64,000 nucleotides of DNA from Streptomyces sp. NBC_01478 (GTDB lineage Bacteria > Actinomycetota > Actinomycetes > Streptomycetales > Streptomycetaceae). The stretch spans positions 5,251,501-5,315,500 of the forward strand of contig NZ_CP109444.1 of assembly GCF_036227225.1 (NCBI RefSeq). Direction: 5' to 3'. This document shows, piece after piece, positions 26,275-36,685 of the stretch. Position numbers and translations under genes: made by a program. How positions within the stretch are numbered: position 1 is the stretch's first letter; each line of letters opens with the position of its first letter. The notes beneath the pieces were generated by a model that made no database searches, was not told the origin of the DNA, and saw nothing but the letters and a program-made list of their open reading frames with translations.

Positions 26275-27279
26275 TCATCGCGTGCGGCGTACCGCCGGTT
26301 CGAGCAGTGACAGGCTCCGCTGCCGCGCGTCGAGGGCAACGCGGATGCCGACCGGCATCGGCAGATTCGGACCGGCGTGTCCGAACTCGACGTTGCCCAG
26401 GACCGGGATGTCACGGTCTCCGAGGACGTCGAGGACGACCTCGCGCAGGGTAGGGGACGCGTCGGGCGAGTCGAGTCCGTCGATCCCGTCCGCGATGCCC
26501 ACGACCATGCCGGAGATCCGGTCGAGGATGCCGGCGTGCCGCAGTACCTGCAGATAGCTCCAGATATGTGATGCATGGCCGCCTGCCTCCTCCCAGAACA
26601 GCACCGCGCCGTCGAACCATTCGAGCGGCAGCGCGTAAGGCGTCGCCTGATTCAGCACGATGCGATTGATCACCCCGCCGATCAGCCGGCCCTCGGTGCG
26701 ACCGGCACGCCAGCACTCCCACGACGGGGTGGCCGGCAGCGCACCGATCGGCTCCGTACTGGTCAGCAGCGTCGAGTAGAGCTTCTCGAGTTCCGCTTGG
26801 CGCGCCGCGGGCGCGGCCTGCCAGTGCCCGCCGAGTCCGGGGGTGGCCACGTCGGTATGGAAGCCGACCAGACCCGTGCGCGCGTAGAGCACCAGATGCA
26901 ACAGCGAGATGTCGCTGAAGCCGAGGATCGGCTTGGGATCGGCGATGACCGCCTCGACGTCGATCAGATCCAGGTAACCGAGCACCGTCTGGCCGCCGTC
27001 ATGCGCGATGATCGCGCGCACCTCGGGATCACGAAGCAGTCCGTTGAACTCCTCGGCGATCTCCGCCGGCCGCGCCGCGCTCCACCAACGGTGCCGCCCC
27101 GCTTCGAGGAGCGGTGCCCGACGCACGCGGAATCCCATCCGCTCGAGCACGACCACCGCCTGCTCGAGGTCGGGTTCGTAAGCGGCATGGAGCGGTCCGG
27201 ACAGCGATGCGACAACGACTGGATCTCCGGGCCGCAGGACACGAGGGCGAAGCAGTTGAGGCAGCTCAGAACCGGTCAC
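26275..27279 (-). CDS. S66 family LD-carboxypeptidase / MccF-like serine peptidase
   Basis: 334 aa. S66 peptidase fold: nucleophile Ser in ILGFSDISLLHL, Glu in LFWEEAGGHAS, and His in VEFGHAGPNLPMPVG complete the Ser-Glu-His triad. Members either trim tetrapeptide stems of recycled murein (LdcA) or hydrolyse microcin C-like peptidyl-nucleotides (MccF immunity). No signal peptide, so cytosolic. The WW and Arg-rich features do not decide between the two. It is a single gene with the neighbour on each side in an unrelated operon. Confidence 0.85.
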   Translation of the reverse strand: MTGSELPQLLRPRVLRPGDPVVVASLSGPLHAAYEPDLEQAVVVLERMGFRVRRAPLLEAGRHRWWSAARPAEIAEEFNGLLRDPEVRAIIAHDGGQTVLGYLDLIDVEAVIADPKPILGFSDISLLHLVLYARTGLVGFHTDVATPGLGGHWQAAPAARQAELEKLYSTLLTSTEPIGALPATPSWECWRAGRTEGRLIGGVINRIVLNQATPYALPLEWFDGAVLFWEEAGGHASHIWSYLQVLRHAGILDRISGMVVGIADGIDGLDSPDASPTLREVVLDVLGDRDIPVLGNVEFGHAGPNLPMPVGIRVALDARQRSLSLLEPAVRRTR

Positions 27280-27415
27280 CGACGCAGTGTCCCGACACGC
27301 GCGACGAGACGCGACACATTTACCTGTGTCCCGTCAGGGACGGGGCGCGCGGCGCCGGCCGTGTCGCCCGACTCGGCCCCCTGCGCGAACCCCGTCCCCT
27401 CACCCCCTCACCCCC

Positions 27416-29101
<1,686 letters not shown>

Positions 29102-29965
29102 CTATCGGCTGAGCCTGCGGAACCTCCGCACCGCCAACGGCAGGAACACCAACGCCAGCGCCGCCGGCCACGCCCCCGCCAGCAGCAACGCGTGCTGTTC
29201 CGGCCAGGACGTCCCCTGGCCCGTCGGTGCGCCGAACAACGCCCTCGTGGCGCCCGCCGTGGACGAGAGCGGGTTCCAGAGGGCGGCCTGGCCCAGCCAG
29301 TGGGGCATCTGCTGGGGGGAGACGTAGATGCTGGAGATCATCGTCAGCGGGAAGACGATCGCGAAGAGGCCGCCCACCTGTTCGGGGCCCGGCAGCAGCA
29401 AGCCCAGCCAGACTCCTACCCAGATGAGCGCGAAGCGGAGGGCAAGGAGCAGGGCGACCGCTTTCGCGAAGCCGAGGACCGAGCCGGGGAAGGGGCCGGA
29501 GCCGAACTCCGGGCGCCAGCCCATGCCGTACGCCGTGGCCATCATGATGCCCAACTCGGCGCAGGCGACGATGAGATCGGTCGCGCCACGCCCCGCGACC
29601 ACCGCCGACGGCGCCATCGGCATGGAACGGAACCGGTCGATGACGCCCTTCTTCGCGTCGTTCACGAAGATCGTCGCCGTCGAGACGAAGCCCATGGCGA
29701 CCGTCATCACGAACATCCCCGGCATCAGGAACGCCTTGTAGTCGCCGCCGCCCGGCACCCGCATCGCCTTGCCGAAGACGTACCCGTACAGCAGCACGGA
29801 CAGGATCGGGAAGCCCAACTGCCAGAGGATGCTGACCGGTTGGCGCCGGTAGTGGGTCAGGCCGCGCCGGACGACGTTCCAGCAGTCGGCGATCGTCCAG
29901 AAGACACGGCCGTGCTGGGGGCGTCTGCGGTACGTCCGTCCCGTGCCCTCGGATGCCGTCGTCAC
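29102..29965 (-). CDS. ABC-2 type permease (DrrB-like)
   Basis: 287 aa with six hydrophobic helices and the ABC-2 motif region around [17 protein letters not shown]. Membrane partner of the DrrA-like ATPase upstream; its ATG overlaps the ATPase stop by 4 nt (ATGA). DrrAB-type pairs export hydrophobic drugs or metabolites; the substrate is unknown. Confidence 0.9.
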   Translation of the reverse strand: MTTASEGTGRTYRRRPQHGRVFWTIADCWNVVRRGLTHYRRQPVSILWQLGFPILSVLLYGYVFGKAMRVPGGGDYKAFLMPGMFVMTVAMGFVSTATIFVNDAKKGVIDRFRSMPMAPSAVVAGRGATDLIVACAELGIMMATAYGMGWRPEFGSGPFPGSVLGFAKAVALLLALRFALIWVGVWLGLLLPGPEQVGGLFAIVFPLTMISSIYVSPQQMPHWLGQAALWNPLSSTAGATRALFGAPTGQGTSWPEQHALLLAGAWPAALALVFLPLAVRRFRRLSR

Positions 29966-30984
29966 GCCGCCGCCCCCTCGGTCTCCGGTTCCGGTTCCGG
30001 GTCCAACTTCGGCTCCGGTTCCGGTTCTTCTTCCGTACGGCGGCCCGTCAGCCGTAGGAACACGTCGTCCAGGCTCGGGCGGCGCAGGCCGATGTCCTCG
30101 ACCGGGATGCCGTAGTGCTGGAGGTAGCGGGCGACCTCGGTCAGGGATCCCACCCGGTCGACCACCGGTGCGTGGACTCTCAACTCGCCCATGTCGGCGT
30201 CCGCTTGGCCGCCGTTGGCGACCCGTGCGACCGCCTGCAACGCGTACGGGATATGGGCCGGCTCACGGACCACGACCTCCACACGGTCGCCGCCCACGCG
30301 GTTCTTGAGGCCGTCGAGGGTGTCGTCGGCGATGGCCCGGCCCTGGTCGATGACGGTGATGCGGGAGGCCAGCCGATCGGCCTCCTCCAGGTACTGGGTG
30401 GTGAGGAGGACCGTGGTGCCGTCGGCCACCAACTGCCGTACGGATTCCCAGACTTCGCCCCGGCTGCGCGGGTCGAGGCCGGTGGTCGGCTCGTCGAGGA
30501 AGAGGACGGCCGGGGCCAGGATCATCGAGGCAGCGAGGTCCAGGCGGCGGCGCATGCCACCGCTGTAGCCGCCCGCGCCCTTGTCCGCCGCGGCCTCCAG
30601 GTCGAACTGGCGCAGGAGCTGGGACGCCCTCAACTTGGCCCGCTTGCGGCCGAGATGGAAGAGGCGGCCGAACATCTCCAGGTTCTGCCGGCCGGTGAGG
30701 ATCTCGTCGATCGCCGCGTACTGGCCGGTGAGTCCGATCCGGGTGCGGACCTGGCGGGGCTGGCGGGCCACGTCGAGCCCCGCGACGGTCGCCCGGCCGC
30801 CGTCGAGCCGGACGAGCGTGGAGAGGATCCGTACGGCGGTGGTCTTGCCGGCGCCGTTCGGGCCGAGCAGACCGTGCACGGTGCCCTCGCGGACGGCCAG
30901 GTCGAAGCCGTCGAGGGCGCGCTTGTCGCCGTAGCGCTTCTCCAGCCCTTCGGCCTCCACGACGTACTGGTCGCCACCGGACAT
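29962..30984 (-). CDS. ABC transporter ATPase (DrrA-like)
   Basis: 340 aa. Walker [17 protein letters not shown] near residue 40, signature [15 protein letters not shown], Walker [17 protein letters not shown]-loop [12 protein letters not shown], then the DrrA-type C-terminal domain ending in [15 protein letters not shown]. The last 25 residues are a Glu-Pro tail coded by a GGTTCC hexamer repeat. RBS GGAGGGAAGGG. Operon with the permease, divergent from a TetR regulator 112 bp away, so probably controlled by it. Confidence 0.93.
   Translation of the reverse strand: MSGGDQYVVEAEGLEKRYGDKRALDGFDLAVREGTVHGLLGPNGAGKTTAVRILSTLVRLDGGRATVAGLDVARQPRQVRTRIGLTGQYAAIDEILTGRQNLEMFGRLFHLGRKRAKLRASQLLRQFDLEAAADKGAGGYSGGMRRRLDLAASMILAPAVLFLDEPTTGLDPRSRGEVWESVRQLVADGTTVLLTTQYLEEADRLASRITVIDQGRAIADDTLDGLKNRVGGDRVEVVVREPAHIPYALQAVARVANGGQADADMGELRVHAPVVDRVGSLTEVARYLQHYGIPVEDIGLRRPSLDDVFLRLTGRRTEEEPEPEPKLDPEPEPETEGAAA
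29985..30040. repeat. GGTTCC hexanucleotide repeat at the 3' end of the DrrA-like gene
   Basis: Repeated GGTTCC/GGCTCC units read as Glu-Pro on the minus strand and form the C-terminal tail of the ATPase. Same type of in-frame hexamer tract as at 6308-6366. Confidence 0.7.
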
Positions 30985-31083
30985 GCCCTTCCCTCCCTCC
31001 CGTACCGAGCGTTCCAAACAATGCGAACTGCGTGCACCGTATCCGATTGCGCGTACGGCGTACTCGGTTTTCACCCCGCCGCC

Positions 31084-31089
31084 TAGACT
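31084..31089 (+). promoter_or_regulatory. -10 element of the DrrAB-linked tetR gene
   Basis: TAGACT, 7 nt, then ATG 31097; leaderless pattern. Confidence 0.5.
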
Positions 31090-31096
31090 CCCCCGC

Positions 31097-31879
31097 ATGA
31101 CGAGCAGGCCCGCCAACGCGACGGAATCCAGCGGCAGTGGTGACATCGATCGCACCCTCGAACTGCTGTGGGACACCGGCCCCCGGCCGAGCCGCGGCCC
31201 GAAACCGGGCCTGAGCGTCGACCGGATCGTGGACGCGGCCATCCGCATCGCGGACGAGGAGGGGCTCGACGCGGTCTCCATGCGGCGCGTGGCCACCGAA
31301 CTGGGCACAGGCGCGATGTCGTTGTACCGGTACGTCCCGGGAAAGGCCGAACTCCTCGACCTCATGCTGGACCGCGTCCGCTTCCCGGACCACCCCAATG
31401 AGGTTGAGAACAGCGGCAGTTGGCGCGCCGCCCTGGAGACCGCCGCCCGCGACGCCCTCGCCGTCCACCGCCGCCACCCCTGGCTGCTGCGCGTCAACCA
31501 GTCCCGCCCGCTGCTCGGCCCGCGCGCCCTCGCGACCCTGGAGCGCCTGCTCGCCCGCATCCGCCCGATGGGCCTGACCGACCCGGAACTCGTCTCGACG
31601 GTCGTCATGATCGACGGCTATGTCGTCGGCGCCGCCCGCACCCAGGTCCACCAGGAGGAGGCGGCCCGCAGCACGGGCCTGACCGACGCGGAGTTCTACG
31701 GCGCCCAGGTCCCGGCGCTGGAGAAGGCCATGGCGACCGGCGCGTACCCGACCCTCGCGTCACTGTCCGCCGACACCTTCACCGCCGGCTTCGACCACTT
31801 CGAATTCGGGCTCGGACGCATCCTGGACGGGCTGGAGGTCGTGGTCCAACAGCGGGGCGGGGCAGGCGAGTTCACCTGA
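31097..31879 (+). CDS. TetR-family regulator (TetR_C_1 type)
   Basis: 260 aa. The helix-turn-helix (about 38-85) reads LSVDRIVDAAIRIADEEG then VSMRRVATELGTGAMSLYRYV, followed by a TetR/tetracycline-repressor-like ligand-binding C-terminal domain. The 35-residue N-terminal extension is Gly/Ser-rich. It is divergent from the DrrAB-like exporter, the classical layout of an exporter and its drug-responsive repressor. A GTAC-GSC-GTAC element near 31053-31064 in the shared gap could be its site. Confidence 0.9.
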   Translation: MTSRPANATESSGSGDIDRTLELLWDTGPRPSRGPKPGLSVDRIVDAAIRIADEEGLDAVSMRRVATELGTGAMSLYRYVPGKAELLDLMLDRVRFPDHPNEVENSGSWRAALETAARDALAVHRRHPWLLRVNQSRPLLGPRALATLERLLARIRPMGLTDPELVSTVVMIDGYVVGAARTQVHQEEAARSTGLTDAEFYGAQVPALEKAMATGAYPTLASLSADTFTAGFDHFEFGLGRILDGLEVVVQQRGGAGEFT

Positions 31880-31883
31880 GACT

Positions 31884-32882
31884 TCAGCTACGACGCGTGA
31901 GGCGCCGCAGCCCGAACAACGCCCCGCCGACGACCACGACGGCCACGGCGCCGATCTTCACATTGTTCCCCGAGCCGCTCCCGCCGTCGCCACCGCTCGC
32001 GGAACTCCCGCCCTCCGAAGGCGACTTGGACGCGGACGTGGCCCCCTCCGGCGCATCCTCCGCCTCCACCGGGCTGTCGGTGCCCTCACTGCCGTACATC
32101 AGCTTGGTCCCGTCGGCGGAGTAGCTGACCGACTCCCCCTGCCCCTGCAACGGCACGTCGAGGCGCCCCTCGCGCTTGATCTTCCCGCCGTTCCAGTCGT
32201 AGGAGACACCGCCGAAGTAGCCGCGTACGGCGAGCTGTTGGCCGTTGGGCGAGAAGGCGGCGTCGGTGGCCCAGAGGTCGACGGAGGCGATGGGCTTGAA
32301 GTAGTTGGTGCCGGAGGTGGAGAGCTTCGCCGGGCCCTCGAAGAGGTGGCCGCCGTCCTCCTTCTTGTCGATGATGTACACGCGCCCGGTCTTGGGGTGC
32401 ACGATCAGCGACTCGGCGTTGCGCGCCCCGTCCGAGTACTTCACGACGTACTGCGCCGCCCGGATCGTCTGGTCCTTGAGCACCTTCGGCTCGGGCAGCT
32501 TGTAGATCCAGACGTACGGCCAGGTCCCGTCGAGGTTGTCGCCGATGTCGCCGATGTAGATCTCGTTGTCCGGCCCGATGGAGATCGCCTCCACGTCACG
32601 CGGCTTGCCGACCCCGCTGAACGTGACCGTGGCGACCGTCTTGCCGGTGGCGCTGTCGACGGCGTAGATGTACGGGCCGTCGTTGCTGTCGTTGTGCGTC
32701 CAGTAGATGCCGGGGTGGAGGTGCGAGGCGGCGAGCCCGCTGGACTCGGTGATCCGGGAGTCGGTGATCGTGAACCCCTTGTCGCCCTTGCCGTCACCGT
32801 CGTCCGAGGGTGCTGCGGCTGCGGGCAGGGCGAGCGCGCCGACGAGAAAGCCGGCGCCGAGGAACGCGAGGAAGCGACGCAT
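31884..32882 (-). CDS. Secreted, C-terminally anchored beta-propeller-like protein
   Basis: 332 aa. Signal peptide 1 to about 24, then repeated blades (ITESSGLAASHLHPGIYWTHND, VDSATGKTVATVTFSGVGKPR, EAISIGPDNEIYIGDIGDN) typical of a propeller. A Ser/Gly-rich stalk (about 265-305) precedes a last hydrophobic helix and RRLTRRS, so it is probably exported and held in the membrane at its C-terminus. There is no LPxTG. The ligand or enzyme activity is not recognisable. ATG 32882 follows GGGGGG. Confidence 0.78.
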   Translation of the reverse strand: MRRFLAFLGAGFLVGALALPAAAAPSDDGDGKGDKGFTITDSRITESSGLAASHLHPGIYWTHNDSNDGPYIYAVDSATGKTVATVTFSGVGKPRDVEAISIGPDNEIYIGDIGDNLDGTWPYVWIYKLPEPKVLKDQTIRAAQYVVKYSDGARNAESLIVHPKTGRVYIIDKKEDGGHLFEGPAKLSTSGTNYFKPIASVDLWATDAAFSPNGQQLAVRGYFGGVSYDWNGGKIKREGRLDVPLQGQGESVSYSADGTKLMYGSEGTDSPVEAEDAPEGATSASKSPSEGGSSASGGDGGSGSGNNVKIGAVAVVVVGGALFGLRRLTRRS

Positions 32883-33213
32883 GCCCCCCAGCCTGCCATC
32901 CCCGGCGGTGCGGCAGCGATGGTGGTTGTAGTGGAGTGGCGCGGCCATCTGTGGAAGGCGTGCGCCCGGCGTCTCGGATGCGGTCGCCGTCTCGGATGCG
33001 GCCGGCGTCTCGGACGCAGTCTCCGTCGCGGATGCGGTCGACGGCCGGGACGGGCGGGGAAGGGCTGCCGGTCCAGAGCCCCCTGTGCGATCCGACAGCC
33101 GCCCAGGCCGCCCTTCCGGCGAACGGTGGTGCCCTCACCGTCACGAACGCGGGCGGTCCACGTCAACTGGGTTGACCCGGTGCCGAGTTCGGTCGCGTCC
33201 GTGCCGGCGGGGT
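32883..33213. other. Intergenic region with tandem repeats
   Basis: Apart from the 18-bp repeat at 32968-33039 nothing is recognised here. The frames that cross it code for Arg/Asp or Pro-rich stretches and lack RBS. Confidence 0.5.
32968..33039. repeat. 18-bp tandem repeat, four copies
   Basis: Four consecutive 18-bp units (32968, 32986, 33004, 33022), consensus GGCGTCTCGGATGCGGTC with one to four changes each. It is upstream of the propeller protein gene, within its possible promoter region. Confidence 0.85.
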
Positions 33214-34140
33214 TCAGCCGACGTCGAGCACCGCCTTGCCCCGCAGTCGGCCCGCCGCCATCTCCTTCAGCAGCGAGTCCGCGCCGGCCCAGTTGTCGCG
33301 GCGGCCGATCTCGACCCGGAGCTTCCCCCGCGAGGCCAGGTCCAGCAGCGCGTTCATGTCCTGGGCGTCACGGCTCCCGTCGCCGTCGCCGTAGACGAAG
33401 TGACGCAGGGTCAGCGAGGCGCCTCCCTGGACCTGGCGGAAGAAGTCCAGGGTGATGGGGCTGCCGCTGGCCTGGCCGAACCAGAGGAACTCGCCGCCGG
33501 GGCGCAGCTTGTGGGCCGTCTTCGACCCCAGGTCGCCGCCCACGGACTCCAGGACCACATCGAAGGCGGTGTCCTCGACGGCGTCGATGTCGAGGGCGAT
33601 CCTGGCGCCCAGCGCCGCCATGTGGTCGGTCGGCTGGCCCTGCTCGGCGACGGCGGTGATCTCGGCCCCTTCCGCGACCGCGAGCTGGATGAGGACCTGG
33701 CCGACTCCGCCGCCCACACCCGTGGCGAGGATCCTGCGCCCCTTCAGCGGGCCGGCGAGGGCGAGGAGCCGCCGGGCGACGAGCCCGCCCAGGGGAAGCG
33801 CGGCCGCGGAGGCGGAGTCCACGTTGTCGGGGATGACCGCGAGGCGGTCCGCGGCGGCGGCGACGTACTCGGCGGCGCCTCCTCCCGAGGGCAGATGGAG
33901 GGCCACCCGGCTGCCCTCCGAGGGTCCGCTGCCGTCCGCCGCCGCCTTCGCGACCACCCCGGCCGCGTCGATACCGGGGCGGAACGTGGTCGAAGGGGCG
34001 CTCAGGTACAGGTAGTCGGCCCGGTTGAGTGCGACGTCGGTCACCCGGATCAGCGCTTCGTGGCGTCGCGGGGCGGGGAGATCGACTTCCCCCAGCTCGG
34101 TGAGGGTCTCCGGGTTGCCGGTCGGGATGAGCGCGCGCAT
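33214..34140 (-). CDS. Quinone-oxidoreductase-type MDR dehydrogenase
   Basis: 308 aa. Medium-chain reductase without zinc-binding motifs: substrate domain 1-120 (DVALNRADYLYL, GIDAAGVVA), Rossmann segment ILATGVGGGVGQVLIQLA, NAD(P)-binding to about 260. Likely an NADPH-dependent reductase of a quinone or enone. It is divergent from a TetR gene. An operator of the same type as that before tetR lies 18-40 nt upstream, so it is probably that repressor's target. Confidence 0.88.
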   Translation of the reverse strand: MRALIPTGNPETLTELGEVDLPAPRRHEALIRVTDVALNRADYLYLSAPSTTFRPGIDAAGVVAKAAADGSGPSEGSRVALHLPSGGGAAEYVAAAADRLAVIPDNVDSASAAALPLGGLVARRLLALAGPLKGRRILATGVGGGVGQVLIQLAVAEGAEITAVAEQGQPTDHMAALGARIALDIDAVEDTAFDVVLESVGGDLGSKTAHKLRPGGEFLWFGQASGSPITLDFFRQVQGGASLTLRHFVYGDGDGSRDAQDMNALLDLASRGKLRVEIGRRDNWAGADSLLKEMAAGRLRGKAVLDVG

Positions 34141-34157
34141 GAAAGGACCTTCCTGGG

Positions 34158-34180
34158 AAACGGTAGTACGGCTACCGTTT
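34158..34180. promoter_or_regulatory. TetR operator before the MDR gene
   Basis: AAACGGTAG-N5-CTACCGTTT, perfect 9-bp arms. A further half-site AAACGGTAG follows at 34194-34202. The same core CGGTAG-N5-CTACCG occurs at 34286-34302. Confidence 0.8.
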
Positions 34181-34285
34181 CACCGTACCCATAAAACGGT
34201 AGTGGAACAACCGGATCAGGCCCTCGGCGCGAGGGCGGCGCGGGTGGGGTCGAACGACCGAACACCCCCGGACGAAACGGCGAAG

Positions 34286-34302
34286 CGGTAGCATCACTAC
34301 CG
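34286..34302. promoter_or_regulatory. TetR operator before tetR
   Basis: CGGTAG-N5-CTACCG, the same core and spacing as the site by the MDR gene, 42 nt upstream of the tetR start. This suggests autoregulation together with control of the MDR gene. Confidence 0.8.
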
Positions 34303-34344
34303 AATTCCCGCCGCCTCGGCAGGTGTCCCGATCAGGAGCCCGGA

Positions 34345-34899
34345 TTGACCGCCACGCCACCGCGCGCACCGCGCAAGGACCAGGTCCGCAACCGGCGGCG
34401 GCTGCTCGACGCGGCCGGCCTGGCCTTCGCCGAGCAGGGGCCCGACCTGAGCATCGAGGCCATCGCCCGGACCGCGGGAGTGGGAGCGACCACCTTCTAC
34501 CGGCACTTCGCGACCAAGGACGACCTTGTCCTCCAACTGCTGGAGGACCTGGCGCGCGGCGCGTACCAGGTCGCGGAGAAAGCCGCCGCCGTCGCCGACG
34601 ACTGGGAGGCCTTCCGCACGGTGTTCACCCGCGGGTGCGCGCTCGACGACACGGGGCTGCGGTTGTTCGACGCCCTGTGCAGGACGAGCCCGCAGGCGGC
34701 CGAGCGGGGGAGGGCCCTCACCGCCTCCTTGATCACCCCGGTCGCCGACCGGGCCCGGCGGAGCGGCCGACTGCGCGGGGACGTCACCGTCGAGGACGTG
34801 GTGGCGTTCATGCGCATGGCCGACTCGGCCGCGACTCCCCGGCAGCGCGCGAGCGCCCACGCGGTGCTGCTGGCCGGCCTGCGCACCCCGGCCGAGTAA
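34345..34899 (+). CDS. TetR-family regulator of the MDR oxidoreductase
   Basis: 184 aa. HTH at about 14-60 (RRRLLDAAGLAFAEQG, IEAIARTAGVGATTFYRHF) and a C-terminal ligand domain (SetR_C-like). Starts at TTG 34345 with CAGGAG 6 nt upstream; no ATG is near. Divergent from the MDR gene with paired operators in the shared gap. The likely inducer is the substrate of the reductase. Confidence 0.9.
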   Translation: MTATPPRAPRKDQVRNRRRLLDAAGLAFAEQGPDLSIEAIARTAGVGATTFYRHFATKDDLVLQLLEDLARGAYQVAEKAAAVADDWEAFRTVFTRGCALDDTGLRLFDALCRTSPQAAERGRALTASLITPVADRARRSGRLRGDVTVEDVVAFMRMADSAATPRQRASAHAVLLAGLRTPAE

Positions 34900-34998
34900 C
34901 GGCGTCCCGCGGACCGGGCGTGGTGGACGGGCCGGGCGTGGTGGGCCTCACATCCCCCCGGCTCCGGTGATCGGCCGCTGATCGTCCATCATGAGCGG

Positions 34999-35781
34999 AT
35001 GCTCAGGTTCATGCCCGTAGGCGACTCCATGACGATCGGGAGCGCGGGCGAACACACTTGGCGTTACCGGATGTGGCAGCACCTGCGCGCGACCTACGGC
35101 GGCCCGTTCACCGTGGTCGGCCCGCGCGAGACGCTGTACGACAAGGCGACGGACACGCCCACTTCGTACGAGTACGCCGACCCCGACTTCCCGCACTTCC
35201 ACCTCGCCGGCTGGGGCGAGGGCTGGCTGCACATGGCCCCGCTGATCGGCGAGGCGGTCCGCGCGCACCGGGCGGACGTCCTCCTCGTCTCCCTCGGCCT
35301 GATCGACCTGGGCTTCTACACGAACGCGACGCAGACCGCCGACAACCTGCGGTCCTTCGTGGCCGAGGCCCGCACCGCGAAGCCGTCCGTCCGCATGGTG
35401 TTCCTGCCGGTGATCCCGAACGTCCGCGCCCAGACGGACGCCCCCTTCGCCAACGAGGTCGCCCTCTTCAACGAACTCCAGGCGAAGGCCGTGGCCGACC
35501 TCGACAGCCCTCGCTCCCCGCTCCTCCTGGCCTCCCTCCCCGAGGCGTACGACGTCACCCACGACACGTACGACGGCACCCACCCGAACGCGTCCGGCGA
35601 GCACAAGATCACGGAGGCGTTCGCGGAGGCGCTGCACCAGGCGTGGGGAGTGGGCGGGGAGTACGGCGAGGAGGACGGTTCGGACTCCTTCTCGTTCACC
35701 GCACCCGACGATCAGAGGGCAGGGGGCGGCAGCCGGTACCGGGCGGCCCACTCCTCGTCGAGGCGATCCGCCCGGCGCTGA
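34999..35781 (+). CDS. SGNH/GDSL-type hydrolase
   Basis: 260 aa. Block I FMPVGDSMTIGSAGEH with the Ser nucleophile near residue 10, block V TYDGTHPNASGEHKIT with the Asp/His dyad. The block III Asn/Gly motif (GxND) is replaced by LGLIDLG, so the oxyanion residue is missing or different. No signal peptide. The Ser-Arg-rich last 45 residues may be low-complexity. An esterase or lipase role is a family-level call. Confidence 0.8.
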   Translation: MLRFMPVGDSMTIGSAGEHTWRYRMWQHLRATYGGPFTVVGPRETLYDKATDTPTSYEYADPDFPHFHLAGWGEGWLHMAPLIGEAVRAHRADVLLVSLGLIDLGFYTNATQTADNLRSFVAEARTAKPSVRMVFLPVIPNVRAQTDAPFANEVALFNELQAKAVADLDSPRSPLLLASLPEAYDVTHDTYDGTHPNASGEHKITEAFAEALHQAWGVGGEYGEEDGSDSFSFTAPDDQRAGGGSRYRAAHSSSRRSARR

Positions 35782-36053
35782 CGGCGTCACGGTCGCAGGA
35801 GGGCCGAGCGCCGACGGGATCGGCCTGGGCACCGCCGATCTCGCTCTTCCCAACTCCCGCTCCAGCAGGCGTAGTTCGTCTCCGGCGGGGTCAGGGTGCA
35901 GGCGCGCGAGGCGACTTGTGAGGCGGCAACCGAATATCGACGGTCGGTGGCGTGATCGTCGATGGCGTGATCACTACGTATCCCGGTCACCGTGCGTATC
36001 GTTGTACCGCGCGGCTGCACTCGTGTGGAGGGTGGCCGGGGAGGAGCGCCACG

Positions 36054-36641
36054 ATGACCGTCCTTGAAGACAGGATCGCGATGGCCGAGAGCGACAACAC
36101 GAGCACGCTGGACGAGATGTTCGAGCGGCTTGAGACGATGCCCGTCCCCGAGGGATACAAGGTCGAGATCGTCGAGGGGACCGTCTTCATGTCGCCGCAG
36201 CGGGACACTCACTGGGAGATCATCCTGGACATCGTCGAACAGCTACGGGCCAAGTACCCCCGGAAGCGCGTGAAGTCCGACGTCCGCATCGACTATCCGG
36301 GGCACCTCAACGGATTCGCGACCGACGTCACGGCGATGGCCGAGGGTGCCGAAAAGACGGAGGAGGGGCGCTGGCGTTACCAGGACGTCGAGTTCGTCGC
36401 CGAGGTCATCTCCAAGGGCACCGCCGCCAACGACTACGGCCCGAAGAAGGCCGCGTACGCTCTCGCCGAGGTCCCCGTCTACGTCATCGCCGACCCGTAT
36501 CAAGGCCGCTGCCACATCTACACCCACCCCAAGGGCGACGACTACGCGACCGAGACGAAGGTGGCGTTCGGGGACGCCGTGGATCTCACCGGCACCGTGG
36601 TCGGCCTCACCCTCACCACCGACGAGTTCCCCCGCGACTGA
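36054..36641 (+). CDS. Uma2-family endonuclease-like protein (DUF820)
   Basis: 195 aa, PD-(D/E)xK-fold family with many copies in Streptomyces: Asp in NGFATDVTAM, Glu in FVAEVISKG, then KKAAYALAEVPVYVIADP. It is predicted to have nuclease activity, but no function is established for this family. GGGGAGGAG precedes ATG 36054. A damaged relative of a different subgroup lies at 51306-51662. Confidence 0.85.
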   Translation: MTVLEDRIAMAESDNTSTLDEMFERLETMPVPEGYKVEIVEGTVFMSPQRDTHWEIILDIVEQLRAKYPRKRVKSDVRIDYPGHLNGFATDVTAMAEGAEKTEEGRWRYQDVEFVAEVISKGTAANDYGPKKAAYALAEVPVYVIADPYQGRCHIYTHPKGDDYATETKVAFGDAVDLTGTVVGLTLTTDEFPRD

Positions 36642-36685
36642 CCCCCCTTGCATAGAGCGCACTCGAAGTCGTTGGCTAGGTACTC

